Source: Clonostachys chloroleuca (Eukaryota > Ascomycota > Sordariomycetes > Hypocreales > Bionectriaceae). From it: a DNA stretch of 64,000 nucleotides. The stretch is from NCBI GenBank assembly GCA_037952775.1, contig JBANAY010000004.1, forward strand, positions 8,308,001 to 8,372,000, given 5' to 3'. Positions 23,470 through 34,210 of the stretch are shown here, in pieces; the stretch's first letter is position 1; each line of letters begins with the position of its first letter. The notes under the pieces were generated by a model, which made no database searches, was not told the origin of the DNA, and worked only from the letters and a program-made list of their open reading frames with translations. The position numbers were made by a program, and so were the translations under genes.

Positions 23470-24845
23470 CGATAAAAGTGATGACTAACCCCTCTTTAAA
23501 ACGCGTCTTTACGACCGTGCGTATAATTCATCTTATATCTTTAATAATTAATTAAATAATAATAATAATTCCTAAGATGCTGAGGGTTAAGTATAGCCCT
23601 TATAAGCGGTCTAGAATTGTAATAAGCTATGATTTAGGTCTTTCCGCCTGTATAGTCGCGTTTAAAGAGGGAGTACCGGCGAACTCGGTAACTGGGATCG
23701 TGTCGTGATATCGTGTTCAAAAGAGCGCCCAATCTTCACCACGGTCTGGCAGGCTACTAATTATATCTAATGAGGATAAAAAAGCTATTTTCCGATGCAT
23801 TAAGAAAGACCCTTTTATAACAGCTAAACAGATTTTAGAAGATATATCGCTGTACTGCTGTGAGCGCACCTTATTAAGGTACCTTTATAAATACGGCATT
23901 GGGTATCCAAAGGCAGTTCGTCAACCCTTCCTAAACCCGGAGGCAGCTGAGGCCTGTCTAGTATTTGCGATTAAGAACTTGAATAGACCTATAGAGTAGT
24001 AGAAATATGTTTTCTTTTTAGATGAGAGTACTATATAATACGGTCAGGGGGAGCGTTAGAAGTATATCTTCTGTGAAAAGGTATATAACTTTAAACAGCT
24101 GTAACTTTCTTAATTAACCTTCCTAGGGTATATAACTTCAAAAAGAGTATATTTAACTAAGAATGAAACTAATATACTATAGGTAAATGTTCTGGGGAGC
24201 GTTTTCCTATTATAATCGCTCCTCGCTTGTGCTGCTGCTTGGTGACCCGGACTCTAAGAGAGGTAGTATTATAGCCCGAAAAATACTCAAATATTATTAA
24301 GAAAACCTTCTAATAATACTCTCTCCAGGCTCTATCTTCCAAGAAGATAATATATTAATATATATAGTAAAAATAGTTCAGGATTGGCTGCAGGAGTTCG
24401 CTTTAGAAAATAGGATTAGTCTGATGCTTTGGCCGGCCTACAGCCCTGATCTCAATCCTATTGAGAACCTGTGGTATATCCTTAAGACCCGGATAAATAA
24501 ATAATATCCTGAATTAGCAGTTCTCCCTAAAACAGATGAAGTAAAGTAGAAATTAATAGAGGCAGCGGTTGCGGTGTGGGAGGGGTTTGAAGATAGCCTA
24601 CTTGAAAAGCTGATCGAGATAATATCTGTACGGCTGCAGGCTGTGGTGGATGCGAAAGGGTGGTATACAAAATGGTAAAAATGATATTACCGATAGAGAA
24701 ATGAACAGGGAATCTATTTATATTGAAATTATGAAATTTGAGGTATTTTTGGGCGAGAAATACGGGTTGCGCCGGCCTCCCTTTGTCATATGAATTTCGC
24801 GATTTTCGCGTTTTGGTCGTGACTTTTGTCATGTGGTTGTAGCAG
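23470..24845 (+). mobile_element. Tc1/mariner element, degraded
   Basis: The transposase relic 23604-24678 sits between approximate inverted ends. The left end, near 23475-23520, contains AAAAGTGATGAC then AAAACGCG. The right end, near 24800-24845, read in reverse contains AAAAGTCACGAC then AAAACGCG. Exact termini and the TA duplication could not be fixed, because the surrounding DNA is itself AT-rich and mutated. Confidence 0.55.
23604..24678 (+). pseudogene. Tc1/mariner transposase pseudogene
   Basis: One frame runs the whole length with about a dozen or more stops. Order: an N-terminal helix-turn-helix part (RIVISYDLGLS, then SPRSGR), a second HTH (AKQILEDISLYCCERTLLRYLYKYG), the first catalytic Asp in FFLDEST, and the third in AYSPDLNPIENLWYILK. 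The segment that should hold the middle Asp (a QDNAP-type motif) is lost or scrambled near 24.2-24.4 kb. The gene ends with TAA at 24676-24678. Stop positions again correspond to Gln and Trp codons. A dead copy; the Tc1-like DDE assignment is secure from the last motif. Confidence 0.82.
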
Positions 24846-24937
24846 GGAGGAAGCCCTGTACTTATAGGTGTTTCCAGGCTGTAAGAGCCCTGAAGATAAC
24901 ACGTTGCCTTCTGTAATACAGGCTCATAACCGCTATA

Positions 24938-25175
24938 AGGTTCTCGTACAGAGGGATACGAGGCCGCTAATGCAGATGCTACAGCGGACACGAAGTCCGC
25001 TAATACAGCTGCTATAGTGGTTACGAGGTTCACTAAACTAAGTGCTAAGGTTCTCGTACAGCGGATACGAGGTCCGCTAATGCAAGCGCTGCAGCGGACA
25101 CGAAGTCCGCTAATGCAGCTGCTTCAGCGCAATACGGGATCGCTAGCATGGACGCCACAGCGGCCGTTACAGCGG
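24938..25175. repeat. Nested tandem repeat, about 109-bp units built of about 33-bp subunits
   Basis: The phrase 'aaggttctcgtacag' starts units at about 24938 and 25047 (109 bp apart). Within them, subunits of about 33 bp centre on the palindrome AGCGGACACGAAGTCCGCT. On the minus strand the array is open and reads as repeated Ala/Val/Ser/Asp-rich text, but the 168-codon frame that includes it has no other support as a gene. Confidence 0.65.
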
Positions 25176-25701
25176 TTGTGACCGCTAACGCAATTGCCCC
25201 AACGGGCAGCCACAGTGGGTTGGGCCAGTGGCTTCAGAGGGCTTCCAGCTTTGGAGAGCCCCAAGTTAGTTATTTCATTCCTCCTTACCCTATATCAATC
25301 TGAGATTATTTAATCAACTGATATAGGGTAATCTGGATCTACCCTATAGTCTATAGGGTAAATCTCAACAATATTTATAATAGCCTGCTATACTATAAAA
25401 GCTATTATATTAGCTAACTCCTAGTAAGTATCTATAAGATATATATAAAGTTAATTAATTTAGTTTTATAAAAACTATATTTCTTTAGTATAGTTATTAT
25501 TATCTTTACTATTATTATTATTATTTTTATCTATAGTATTATTCTTAATAATTAAAATAAGTAAATTATTATTAATAATAAGAGTATACTATTACTAAGC
25601 TTAAAATACTATAGTAACTATAATATCTTCTTTATTATTATATAATAATTAAAATAAAATAATTAGCTAAATAAGAGTTATTAATATATAATAATTAGAT
25701 A

Positions 25702-25890
25702 ATTTATACTAAATAAGGTTTAGAATAGATTAAGATAAAATTAATTAGAGTATTATTCTAAGTAGTATAATTAGATTATCTTAAGCTATATAATATAAGT
25801 TACTATTAATATATAAGTATTATAAAGCTAGTAATAATAGATATATAAATAATATTATTAATAACTATTTAAAAGAGTATTCTATCTAGT
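25702..25890 (+). repeat. Direct repeat copy B of 15640-15830
   Basis: More strongly C-to-T/G-to-A mutated copy of the repeat at 15.64-15.83 kb, same orientation. It is possibly the other LTR remnant of the gypsy element. Confidence 0.45.
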
Positions 25891-26386
25891 AAACTAAATA
25901 TATATATATATTAGGGGATTATTAATATTTAGTAATAATCTAGATTTAAGGATTATAAGGATTATTATAAGATCTAGATAATCCAGATATAATTAGAGAG
26001 AAAAAGTAGGATCTATATATAATAGTATATATTGGTCAAATTTGTAATATATAGCTGCTGACTATGTGATAGGTCTATAAAAAAAACCTGTAATAAGATA
26101 TAACATTTAGTTCTCATACTAAGAAGGATATTATTAAAAAAATAAGAACTGTCTCTTATATATTATGTCTTCTTATAAACTCCCCTGGGCTCCTACGAAG
26201 GGCTATGGTGCCAGTGGAGAAGCAGCTGGGTACAGCGGACGTAGTTATCATCGAAGGAGAGTCGCTGGGTGACGGGACTGGAAATGTCTGCAATTGGTTG
26301 GCCATCATATGTACGGATATCTACATATTGTAATATCCAAATCTCCGTTACAGCCTAACACGTACATCTGAGCGTGAGACAGCCCA

Positions 26387-28216
26387 TCAAGTACTCCACC
26401 ACGGTATGCTGGTATCTCGTAGGGAGTTGGTCCCGCAATGCACCTCTCCTCCCTGAACGTGATGCGACATGTAATCGTCCACGAAATGCACCGTCATGTT
26501 CACTCTACCATACACCTCCCTAATGGCCTCCTCGAAGGGATCCTGGCCATTAATGAGCGGCCCCCAGGGCTTCGCCGATATGTAATCTGACCCGAGAACA
26601 AGTCCATTCACCGCAGCTGGCATGTACGCGACCAGCTGCCTCTCGCCGGGGATCGTCCTATGCAACCGCGGCGGCATACCTTCCATTGTGAGAGGCCAGG
26701 GGTACGTCACGTCTCGCCACAGGACCGGCACGCGGAGCACCTCTGACTCGTCGAGAGGGATCTCCTGCAGGAGCAGGTCGAGATTCCGTTGCACGTAGCT
26801 CTGGCCGTACTTGTTGGCCTGGATGAAATCCTCATCCGAAAGGAGGCTGTCGATAGTCGTGTTCCTAGTTTCAGGATCGAGAAATATGGCGTTGGGATAT
26901 GGTGTCATGTCTCCATCAAAACTGTTTACGATAGCTGATCCATGGCCATCGCCCTGGGCCCTCTGCAGCACCTCGAGGCCCAACATTGCATCTCCGACAG
27001 CGATTGTGAAACCAACGTGGTTGTCTAAAGGCAGGAACTGCACAAACTCGTCGACATGTCCTACAGCAAGCCACCCGGCCTCGAGAAACAGAGGTGACTG
27101 TGCCTCCTGAGCAACCATGAAGTCCATCATCGACTCAGCCGGATACTTGTCAAAATGCTTTGCCGTAATGATCCTTCCTTGGGCCCAGTGCCTACCGGAT
27201 CTGGAAGTATAAGGAGGAATGGTCTCGATGTTGCCGCCTGAATTGATCTCCTCATGGCCGAAACCGGATCCTAGCCCAAGCTGATGGCCACCGACGCCGG
27301 GACCTCTTAGCTCCTTGAACACCTTGCGGCCAGAGATGCGAGTAGACTGCGCAGATCGCACAAGGACCCGTATAGATATCGGCCCATTAGGCCCAGGCAT
27401 ACTGACATAACCTGGCTCCATGAAATCCTGAGCCCAAGGTTCGCCAACTGGTTCAAGCTTCCTTAGGGGTAAACCGCCTGGGATATGCTCGAGGATGTCT
27501 TGGATGGATTGAACGAACCGAGCTTGGCTCGACGTAGTGTCATTGGCATCCATCGTCAAAACCGCCTCCACACCTTGCAGGTGATGGTGGAAGAGAACAG
27601 GGGCCTGCTGCAAAGCAACCGAGTCTGAGCGTGTAACATTGCCATCCGTGATTTCGTAGACGATGGAGACCTGTCCGTCCCACGAGGTAGATCCAGTCAC
27701 AAGCTCTGTAGCATCAACTGCTAGCTCGAGTCCTCCACCAATGCTTGTAGCATTAAATGTGAATTGAGGATCAGTCAATCTCCACGAGGAGTTATACTCG
27801 TTCTCGAATCCGGGTTGATTCCAAAAGATGCGGACCCGGCCGATGGCCGATTCTGGAAGGGTGTAAATCCTTCCCGTGGCATCCGCTGAGAGATTGGAAA
27901 GGGGGCTGGTTCGCACGGGAGCAGCATACTCGGGCGCAACAAGTGTGTCGCCGGATGCATCATTGCAAATCGACAGCTCCCTGTTGCCCAGTGGCTTACC
28001 ATTGACGTCAAAAGCGGAACAGCGCTGGTCAACGTCTCCGATGTTGGGTATGAAGATGGCGCCACGCTGATCGGTCCAGGTCTGCTTGGCGTTTATGTCA
28101 AGGTCATTGACAACACCATCGCGGTTGGTATCTGCCAGTATCTGGGGCTGGGCAGCTAGGGTGAAGGCAGCATGTGTGCAAGTAGCAAGCAAGAACTGCT
28201 GCAGATAGACTCCCAT
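26387..28216 (-). CDS. Secreted protein-arginine deiminase
   Basis: A single-exon gene of 609 codons that converts peptidyl-arginine to citrulline. Residues 1-22 form a signal peptide (MGVYLQQFLLATCTHAAFTLAA), so the enzyme is probably exported. A Ca-binding-like loop DTNRDGVVNDLD follows at about residue 30. The C-terminal catalytic domain keeps the PAD residues: Asp in AQDFMEPG, His and Asp in AVGHVDEF, and the nucleophilic Cys in GGEVHCGTNSLR near residue 590. Length and order match bacterial/fungal PADs; the three N-terminal vertebrate domains are not all recognisable. The ATG at 28216 is chosen because it begins the signal peptide. The gene is intact and of normal composition right beside the RIP island. 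PADs are sporadic in fungi, so horizontal transfer is a family-level suspicion, not something this sequence proves. Confidence 0.92.
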   Translation of the reverse strand: MGVYLQQFLLATCTHAAFTLAAQPQILADTNRDGVVNDLDINAKQTWTDQRGAIFIPNIGDVDQRCSAFDVNGKPLGNRELSICNDASGDTLVAPEYAAPVRTSPLSNLSADATGRIYTLPESAIGRVRIFWNQPGFENEYNSSWRLTDPQFTFNATSIGGGLELAVDATELVTGSTSWDGQVSIVYEITDGNVTRSDSVALQQAPVLFHHHLQGVEAVLTMDANDTTSSQARFVQSIQDILEHIPGGLPLRKLEPVGEPWAQDFMEPGYVSMPGPNGPISIRVLVRSAQSTRISGRKVFKELRGPGVGGHQLGLGSGFGHEEINSGGNIETIPPYTSRSGRHWAQGRIITAKHFDKYPAESMMDFMVAQEAQSPLFLEAGWLAVGHVDEFVQFLPLDNHVGFTIAVGDAMLGLEVLQRAQGDGHGSAIVNSFDGDMTPYPNAIFLDPETRNTTIDSLLSDEDFIQANKYGQSYVQRNLDLLLQEIPLDESEVLRVPVLWRDVTYPWPLTMEGMPPRLHRTIPGERQLVAYMPAAVNGLVLGSDYISAKPWGPLINGQDPFEEAIREVYGRVNMTVHFVDDYMSHHVQGGEVHCGTNSLRDTSIPWWST

Positions 28217-28350
28217 CTTAATTCGTTGCTGAAGCGTAAGAGTAGTAAAGTTGCAAGTAAATATAACAAAAATGTGAAAAAGGTGATGGTAACTACTGAG
28301 GGACTATTGGCATTGATGAGTCTGTCTTCCCGACACGGTGGTTGTGCCAG

Positions 28351-28360
28351 TTATATAGGG
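28351..28360 (-). promoter_or_regulatory. TATA box of the arginine deiminase gene
   Basis: Minus-strand CCCTATATAA lies about 135 bp upstream of the ATG at 28216. Confidence 0.45.
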
Positions 28361-28642
28361 AAAATCTGACCTTAATTGTATTGTGCTAATCCGTCTGCAT
28401 CATGGAATCATTTATAATATGAAAACTTTTTGCTTCATCGGGATAAAAGGGTACAGAGGCTCAGCCCTGTGGATTTGTTGACTTATTGCCTAAATAGGCA
28501 AAATGAATGGCCAAGAGCCGCGGGCTGAGAAGCAGTGGAGCGGCCACGTTGGCGAGCAATATGACTGCCGAGACCCCTGGCGACACTCGGTTCTTTCGCA
28601 TTCATCCGCCTAGCGGCGTAAGCGTGGGGGCGCAGTTGGTAG

Positions 28643-30493
28643 TTAGATTGCGAATACGTAAGGCCGGTCAAACAAATCTTCCCAAGTTCTGCCGTATCTT
28701 GAATAGACTGATGAATGCCACAGCCTACGAAGAAGATCCCTGGCAATTAGAGGCGCTGCGGTGCCAAGCGTAGCACTCAACCATGTCAGCTCTTCGGTGA
28801 CGAAATCCTGCGAGACTTGGTCATCGAAGTCCAGGACAAGGCCGGCAATGACCATGGGCCAAATCACGAGTTTTCGAAGTTGATTCCGGGAGCCATGAGT
28901 GAGCTGCCGGAGTTGCTGCAGCAAGATCTCACGGTGGGCGTAACGAATATCGGCATGGCCCAGCTCGGGCGGGGGATCAACAGACTCCACGCAGTACAGC
29001 GCGACAGCAGACTGATATATGCGGCCGATACGTGTCCAATTCCAAGAAGGAGGCAAGTGTTTGTGCCGGTCTTCTGGATCGGATCCCTGGGATTTGTGAA
29101 GAGACAGGCTCGATGCCCATGCTTGAGGATCGAATGCCAGGATTTGGTGGAGAGGGTGGTAGCTATCTTCGAGACTGATGAAACAGTTCGACGGTGATGA
29201 TGATGTCAGAGAACGTTGTTGGGACCGAATATAATTGGTGAAAATTATACATGAGACCAGCTCAGGCGGGCACGGAGTAGACGTCAGTAAACCATCCCCA
29301 TACAAAGTCTTCAAATGCCCAATCACACTCAGCTGTTGCTGCACTCTCCGTTCATCGACACAAGGAGCTGTAGTAGCTCCGAAGACATCAATGCTGCGGG
29401 CCGCAATTAGCATGCACGTTCACGATAGAAGTGATTAGGGCTTACTGGAAGAAATATCGAAACAAATTCCTATACCGTGGCATGGAACTAATCAAATGCG
29501 GCAGGCCTCCCCGCATATAAATCAGGGAATAGGCCCCATCCAGATGTTGCCACCAGTTTGGTGACAGCGAGTGCTGAATCTTGTGAACATTAGCAACTGC
29601 CAAAACGCCAGGACGTGATAAGATGAACACACACCTCGCTGAGCAGCAGCAGAACAACAGATATTAGCGTCTTATCTTGCCACTGCGCCTCTTTGTGCGA
29701 GAGACCACTGGCAACGGCGCTTATGGCAGCTCCTCGGTGACGGCGAAGCTTCACGGCCATGGCATTCCTATCAACCTCGAAACCCTGGACGGACTGGACC
29801 ATGCGGTGACCCAGCGCGGTGCATATGATCACTTCGACTATCACTAGAGGGATCGCGGATGCGAACCCAGCCTGGACGATGAATGGGTTATCCGGACTGC
29901 GATCGCCAGTAGCGACCAAGTCGGGCGAGATATTGATGTTGTCTGCGAAAGGCTTAGCTGCGCCCAGTAACTGGCCTCAAGGGGAGTCTTTGGCGCATAC
30001 GATAATTCAGCGCCTGAATGAGGAGGCCGAAAGTACTTTTGTCCGTGACCATCGGATATACAATCAAGGCCTCTTCCCTATCACTACATTTTGGTGGAAG
30101 CGAGCACTCGGTCGTCGTTCTGCCGGTGTTCAATGTCGTCGGCTCATCTTTCGTTGCTTGTGAGGCAGCCTTTCTGCTGGATCTTAGTCGCTCGGTCTTG
30201 CGAGCTCCCTTGGACCTCGTCTGGCCAGGCTGCATCCATTGAAGAGGTTTGGTCTCGTATCCGGGACACTCTACGCCGTGATTAGCGCACTTCTTGCATC
30301 CCGGTTTCCCCAGATCGCAGACCAGTCGCCTCTTCGAGCATTGCCAGCAAGATTTAGGGCTCGAGGCACAGGACGGTTTGGAAGCAGAATTAGGCATGAC
30401 TTGACCTCGATTAGAAACGGATAGATTGTAGCTGGAAAGTCTATCTGCTGGGGTCGTTCGCAGCGAGGCTTGGATTAGGGAGCTTGAATACAT
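28643..30493 (-). CDS. Zn2Cys6 transcription factor with fungal-specific TF domain
   Basis: Four exons: 30001-30493, 29631-29957, 29446-29596 and 28643-29393, 573 aa, all phases consistent. Introns are 43, 34 and 52 nt, GT-AG; the 34-nt one is short and its borders are the weakest part of the model. The DNA-binding domain is CWQCSKRRLVCDLGKPGC followed by KKCANHGVEC, the full six cysteines, near residues 49-75. The rest fits the Fungal_trans_2 type, with a helical segment ending in MRGGLPHLISSMPRYRNLFR and then DVFGATT. An internal ATG at 30397, just before the zinc cluster, is an alternative start. It is probably a nuclear activator of a metabolic gene set and lies directly upstream of the arginine deiminase on the same strand. 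Confidence 0.8.
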
Positions 30494-30861
30494 GCTCAGC
30501 CTCAGCTTACCACACCGGTCAGTCTGAGCCCCATTCGCTCGCCCCTAAAATATAAGGCCGCAGTCAATATCATGACTTCGATTTCCCAAGCCAATCAGGT
30601 AGCAAGCAGTCGGAGAAGACATTTCTTCTCCGCCCATCCTCCTGATCTAGTATCGACATCCACGACTTTTAATCGAAGCTAATACCGCAAACGGATATAT
30701 TCAAATCCCAGACTTAAGAGATAAGGGTAAGAACGAAAAAAAAAACCCACCCCGAGAAAAGTCCTGGGTTCTAGAAGGTCACTTAATTTTCAAAGGCAAT
30801 GGTCCGGCATATGCGGTTGATACTGAAAATATGTAAAGCTACAATGACGACGTAAATCGTG

Positions 30862-32883
30862 CTACCAGGGTGTTATCTTCCAACTTTGGCGAACATAAAA
30901 CAAAAAATTTATGCAAGCCTCTCCCGGAATCTTCCATGTCTCTTTCATTCTAGAAAGAGCTGCAAGGCAGACTTGGAATCTCTCTCTGGCGGTGGACTTC
31001 ATTTGTTCGTCCAATACTGTCATGCTTAGGCATTGCACCAGCGCGGCACGCAGGATGTGGTATATGACGAATGGAGGCATGTTCTGAACCTCTGTCCCTG
31101 TCCCCAAGCGCTCTAGTAGCTCAGTAATTGAGTCAGAAGCGGTAGTCAGCGCCTCGAGAGGTGTGGCCCTGCTATCGACTTCCCATGCCCACGAACAGTC
31201 AAGGAATGGGCGGTACAGATCGATGATAGCGGCGTGATATGATATCCATAGAACTGTTCGAAGCGTGCCACAACGACTGCTCGTGTTGACATGTGCACAC
31301 TCATTCGTAGGTTGCCGAAAAGCAAGAAGAGCTTCTGAGGCTCGCCGCAATTGTGCCTTCTGGTCTGCTACCTCGAAGGAGCTAAATCCAGGCATGTAGC
31401 TAGAAGGCAATACGACATTAGCGAACTGATTTATTGTCGGCGCAACCTTTGGAGGGCCTACCATGTTTCGATGAAGAGATGATGTAGTTGTATTAACCGA
31501 CAGTGATGCTTAAAATAAAGTGTAGGGCAGTCGTCCAAGCTCAGCGAGAGACATGTAGAGAGTGGGGCGTGATTATAATCCCATGGTATGGCTTGAGGAA
31601 GTCCAAGGCCAGGCGTTGACCTCCTGGTTATAAGAATAAGTCCTAGTCAGTGCGGTGATATGCATAATAGGGTCGTTTAGATGTCATCCTATCCCCTCCA
31701 ACACGTACCTCTCTATTACGAATAAAGACCAAAACGCTTTTATCCGATCAATATGATTCTGCTCGAACTCATTTCCGATCGCCGAAAAACTACTCGGCAG
31801 TTCGTCCAGCTTCAGGCTTAGAGAGAGACCCAAGGCCATATCTTGGGCAGCGATTAGTGACCGCCAGAGGCTATCAATCAGTATCTTTACACACATTGAT
31901 AGGCGAAGCCATCGGAGCGATTTAACAAGGTCTGCTTAAACCAGGCGAGAATAGATATCGCCTTCATAACGGGTAGGCATGCTTTAACCCTGAAGGAGGG
32001 CATAACAAGACTCTCTGCATACATCATCAGTGCATTCTCTATATCTGGGGACACGTGCAAGCAATAAGCCGATACAGCGAATACAGCTCCGTAGAGAAGC
32101 TGAAAGTCCGGGTCAACTCGAGGAAAGTCGGAGTGGAATGCTAGCCAGGTTGGTTCAACGAACTGATAATGGACGTTGATAAACTGCAGGAAGAAATCTT
32201 TCATTCGGTTCTTCAGGGCTAGTTCGTGGCTGAAGTGTTCGATGAGATCGAGGGCCTCGTCGGAGGCCAGGTCGCGAGGCTTCTCTATGAGTCCCGAAAA
32301 CCTCGCGAGAGACGGCAATGATGGAGTTGTGAATTTGCCGGGGCCCGAGAATAGCAGCTCCCCCTCTCCGAATGGGGCGAAACATCTCCAATTGAGAGAT
32401 GAAAAGTCTCTCAAAGCGCGGTCAGATCTCCTAGAAGTAGAGGGGCAAACCACTAAGCTCGTTGAGCCCGCCGCGGCCAGGGTGTTATTATGGTCGGATG
32501 TAGAGTTGCGGGGTCCTTGAAGCAAAGTCGACAAGTGCTTGACCTGAAGCTCCAGGCTTCTAACGTATGACTTGTCATGGTGCTTATTGCTTCATCAAAA
32601 CAAAAGCATCTGTTGATATGAGCCATTTATGAATGATGATGAGAGGACTCACCTGAAAGGTTTTTTACGGAGCGTCCACTTGCACGTATCTCCGCGCAAG
32701 AGGCAAGGTGAGCAAAAAGGGCCCTTGCCATCACACTAACGATTTAATCGTGACTTTACTTTAGCCATTTTAAAGATACTACGCGAGCCTGGCTGAACGA
32801 ACCTTGCGCTTTCTCCGCTGGCAGGGTCCGCACGCAGTATATACGCGATCGGGTAGTACTGTCGCGACTCGGCTCTCCATCAT
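30862..32883 (-). pseudogene. Zn2Cys6 transcription factor, frameshifted
   Basis: Exon 1 (32803-32883) and exon 2 (32653-32735) together encode ACGPCQRRKRK-CDGKGPF then CSPCLLRGDTC, a complete zinc cluster. Exon 3 starts at 32589 with a coiled-coil-like YVRSLELQVKHLSTLL linker and continues into the fungal TF middle domain. Near 31889-31895 an extra TG in a TGTGTG run shifts the frame: YQC continues as VKILIDSLWRSLIAAQDMA in another frame. Further down, ERYVLEGIG ends in a stop and the C-terminal part (31464-30862, LWISYHAAIIDLYRPFLDC) resumes after about 220 bp whose splicing could not be solved. It is divergent from the monooxygenase at 34211, with two candidate operators between. Either a pseudogene or a gene hit by sequence error; fragments of a second copy lie at 36.28-36.44 kb. 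Confidence 0.7.
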
Positions 32884-33074
32884 GAGCGAAACAGGCAGCT
32901 CGGTCTAATCGAGGGTGGGATTTTTGGATTGAATCAGTCGTTCACTATCAGTCTTTGAGTATGGATGGGATGCCGAAGAAGTTAGGGAGATGGTACGACC
33001 GAATAAGTGTGTGTCGCAAGTTTCCTAGGAACCCATGATCACATAACCAAAATCAGGGGCCGGTTGTCAGCGGG

Positions 33075-33096
33075 CGGATGAGACTTATCCGCGGCA
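33075..33096 (+). promoter_or_regulatory. Candidate Zn2Cys6 operator, copy 1
   Basis: CGGAT-N7-ATCCG, a perfect 5-bp inverted repeat (CGG-N11-CCG) followed by CGGCA. Nineteen of 22 bases match the second copy at 33852-33873. Zn2Cys6 dimers classically bind CGG half-sites in inverted arrangement. Confidence 0.55.
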
Positions 33097-33851
33097 CGGT
33101 CTATCCGGTATTGGGTCACGGCATGTCGATCCAACATCGACTTTCCGAGCATTCCGAAATCGGTACGTGTGATATGATGTAAAGGTAAGAGAGTTGAAGA
33201 ATAAAATAAACACAATAATAAAAGACACTAGATCTAATTTCCAGACATAATAGATATAAAACGTAAAAGTTGACTCTATGCGCAGCTCTTCGGACCAACT
33301 AATCTCAGACCTATCAACGAATGGTGCTTGTATGGCCTGGGACCCACCACGGCTTGAAAGCCATATAGATAAGGAACAACGACCTGATGATTATATCCAG
33401 GACCAGCAGTAGCTATGGGAAATTTATCCTCTGTTGATGATTATCAAGAGGGTAGTCTATTCGTCTAATTGCGGCAGTTAGATATTGTTTGATGTTCGAA
33501 AGAATACTGCTTATCAAAGTTCACCTAAAACGTTCTCCGTGACAAATACAACAATAGCCAAAGTTGATGCATATCTAGTGATGCTTAATCCACAACTCTA
33601 CCAGAAACAATTCAAGAAACCTACCTCTGTCAGTGCTTTTCGGAATGATGCAGAGGAAGAGACAGACCCAGCCGCGTCTCGTAGGGCCGCTAAACCTCGC
33701 AACAGTAGCAGTACCCGACACTTGAACAGCTGACACCGATTTTGCTACACACTGCATCAGATAAAGAGCTTAGAATGAATCTCAGTTCAAGTAATCTCGA
33801 AGCTACATCCACTAGAATCCGTGTATAACAAACACCTTCAGCTGCTAGCGG

Positions 33852-33873
33852 CGGATGAGGGTTGTCCGCGGCA
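33852..33873 (+). promoter_or_regulatory. Candidate Zn2Cys6 operator, copy 2
   Basis: CGGAT-N7-GTCCG then CGGCA. It is the same motif as 33075-33096 with three base differences, about 340 bp upstream of the monooxygenase start. Confidence 0.55.
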
Positions 33874-34072
33874 GTTAGGCCGTGTTTAGCGGGGCATCTG
33901 TATTTGCTTACACCATTGTCCGAATCGTCCGGCAGCAACGACAGGCGGCTTGTCGAGCAGAAATGACGTGGAACTGTGTGCCCCCTGAAACGGAGCGGAA
34001 CAAATGTATCAACTATGCTTTTTGCCCATATTCTAATGAAGGTGGGACGCGAAAGACTCGTGTATAGGGATG

Positions 34073-34082
34073 TATATAAAGG
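34073..34082 (+). promoter_or_regulatory. TATA box of the FAD monooxygenase gene
   Basis: TATATAAAGG lies about 130 bp before the ATG at 34211, followed by a pyrimidine-rich leader. Confidence 0.55.
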
Positions 34083-34210
34083 CTATCTAGCGCCAGGCAA
34101 AGTTTACGGAACCACTCGATCATCGTTAAGTCCCTTCAACAGAGCCAGCTATCTAGTTTTTCATTATTTTCTTACTCTATTTCCAGCTACTTTACCATCC
34201 CGTTCCAACC

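Larger units (their letters stand above)
13750..26030. other. AT-rich transposon island (RIP-like)
   Basis: About 12 kb of very A+T-rich DNA, free of genes except decayed elements. TA dinucleotides dominate and reading frames carry stops at expected Gln and Trp codons. It holds two solo LTRs, a Ty3/gypsy relic, a Tc1/mariner relic and a tandem array, annotated separately. Composition returns to normal shortly before the arginine deiminase gene. It separates the prenyltransferase/P450 block from the monooxygenase block. Confidence 0.85.
32884..34210. other. Divergent promoter region, regulator / monooxygenase
   Basis: 1.3 kb with no supported gene between a minus-strand Zn2Cys6 regulator and the plus-strand FAD monooxygenase. 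It contains the two 22-bp palindromic motifs annotated separately, a TATA box before the monooxygenase and short chance ORFs. Confidence 0.5.

Noticed and set aside
24527..25033. 168-codon minus-strand ORF
   Set aside because: It overlaps the Tc1/mariner relic 3' end and the tandem array; open only because of repeat composition, with no domain.
24938..25175. CRISPR-like array
   Set aside because: Repeats are adjacent and imperfect without unique spacers, and the DNA is eukaryotic; it is an ordinary tandem repeat.
26387..28216. Contamination from a bacterium because PAD is rare in fungi
   Set aside because: A eukaryotic-style promoter with TATA box, a secretion signal, and continuity with fungal repeats and spliced neighbours argue against contamination; transfer in the past remains possible.
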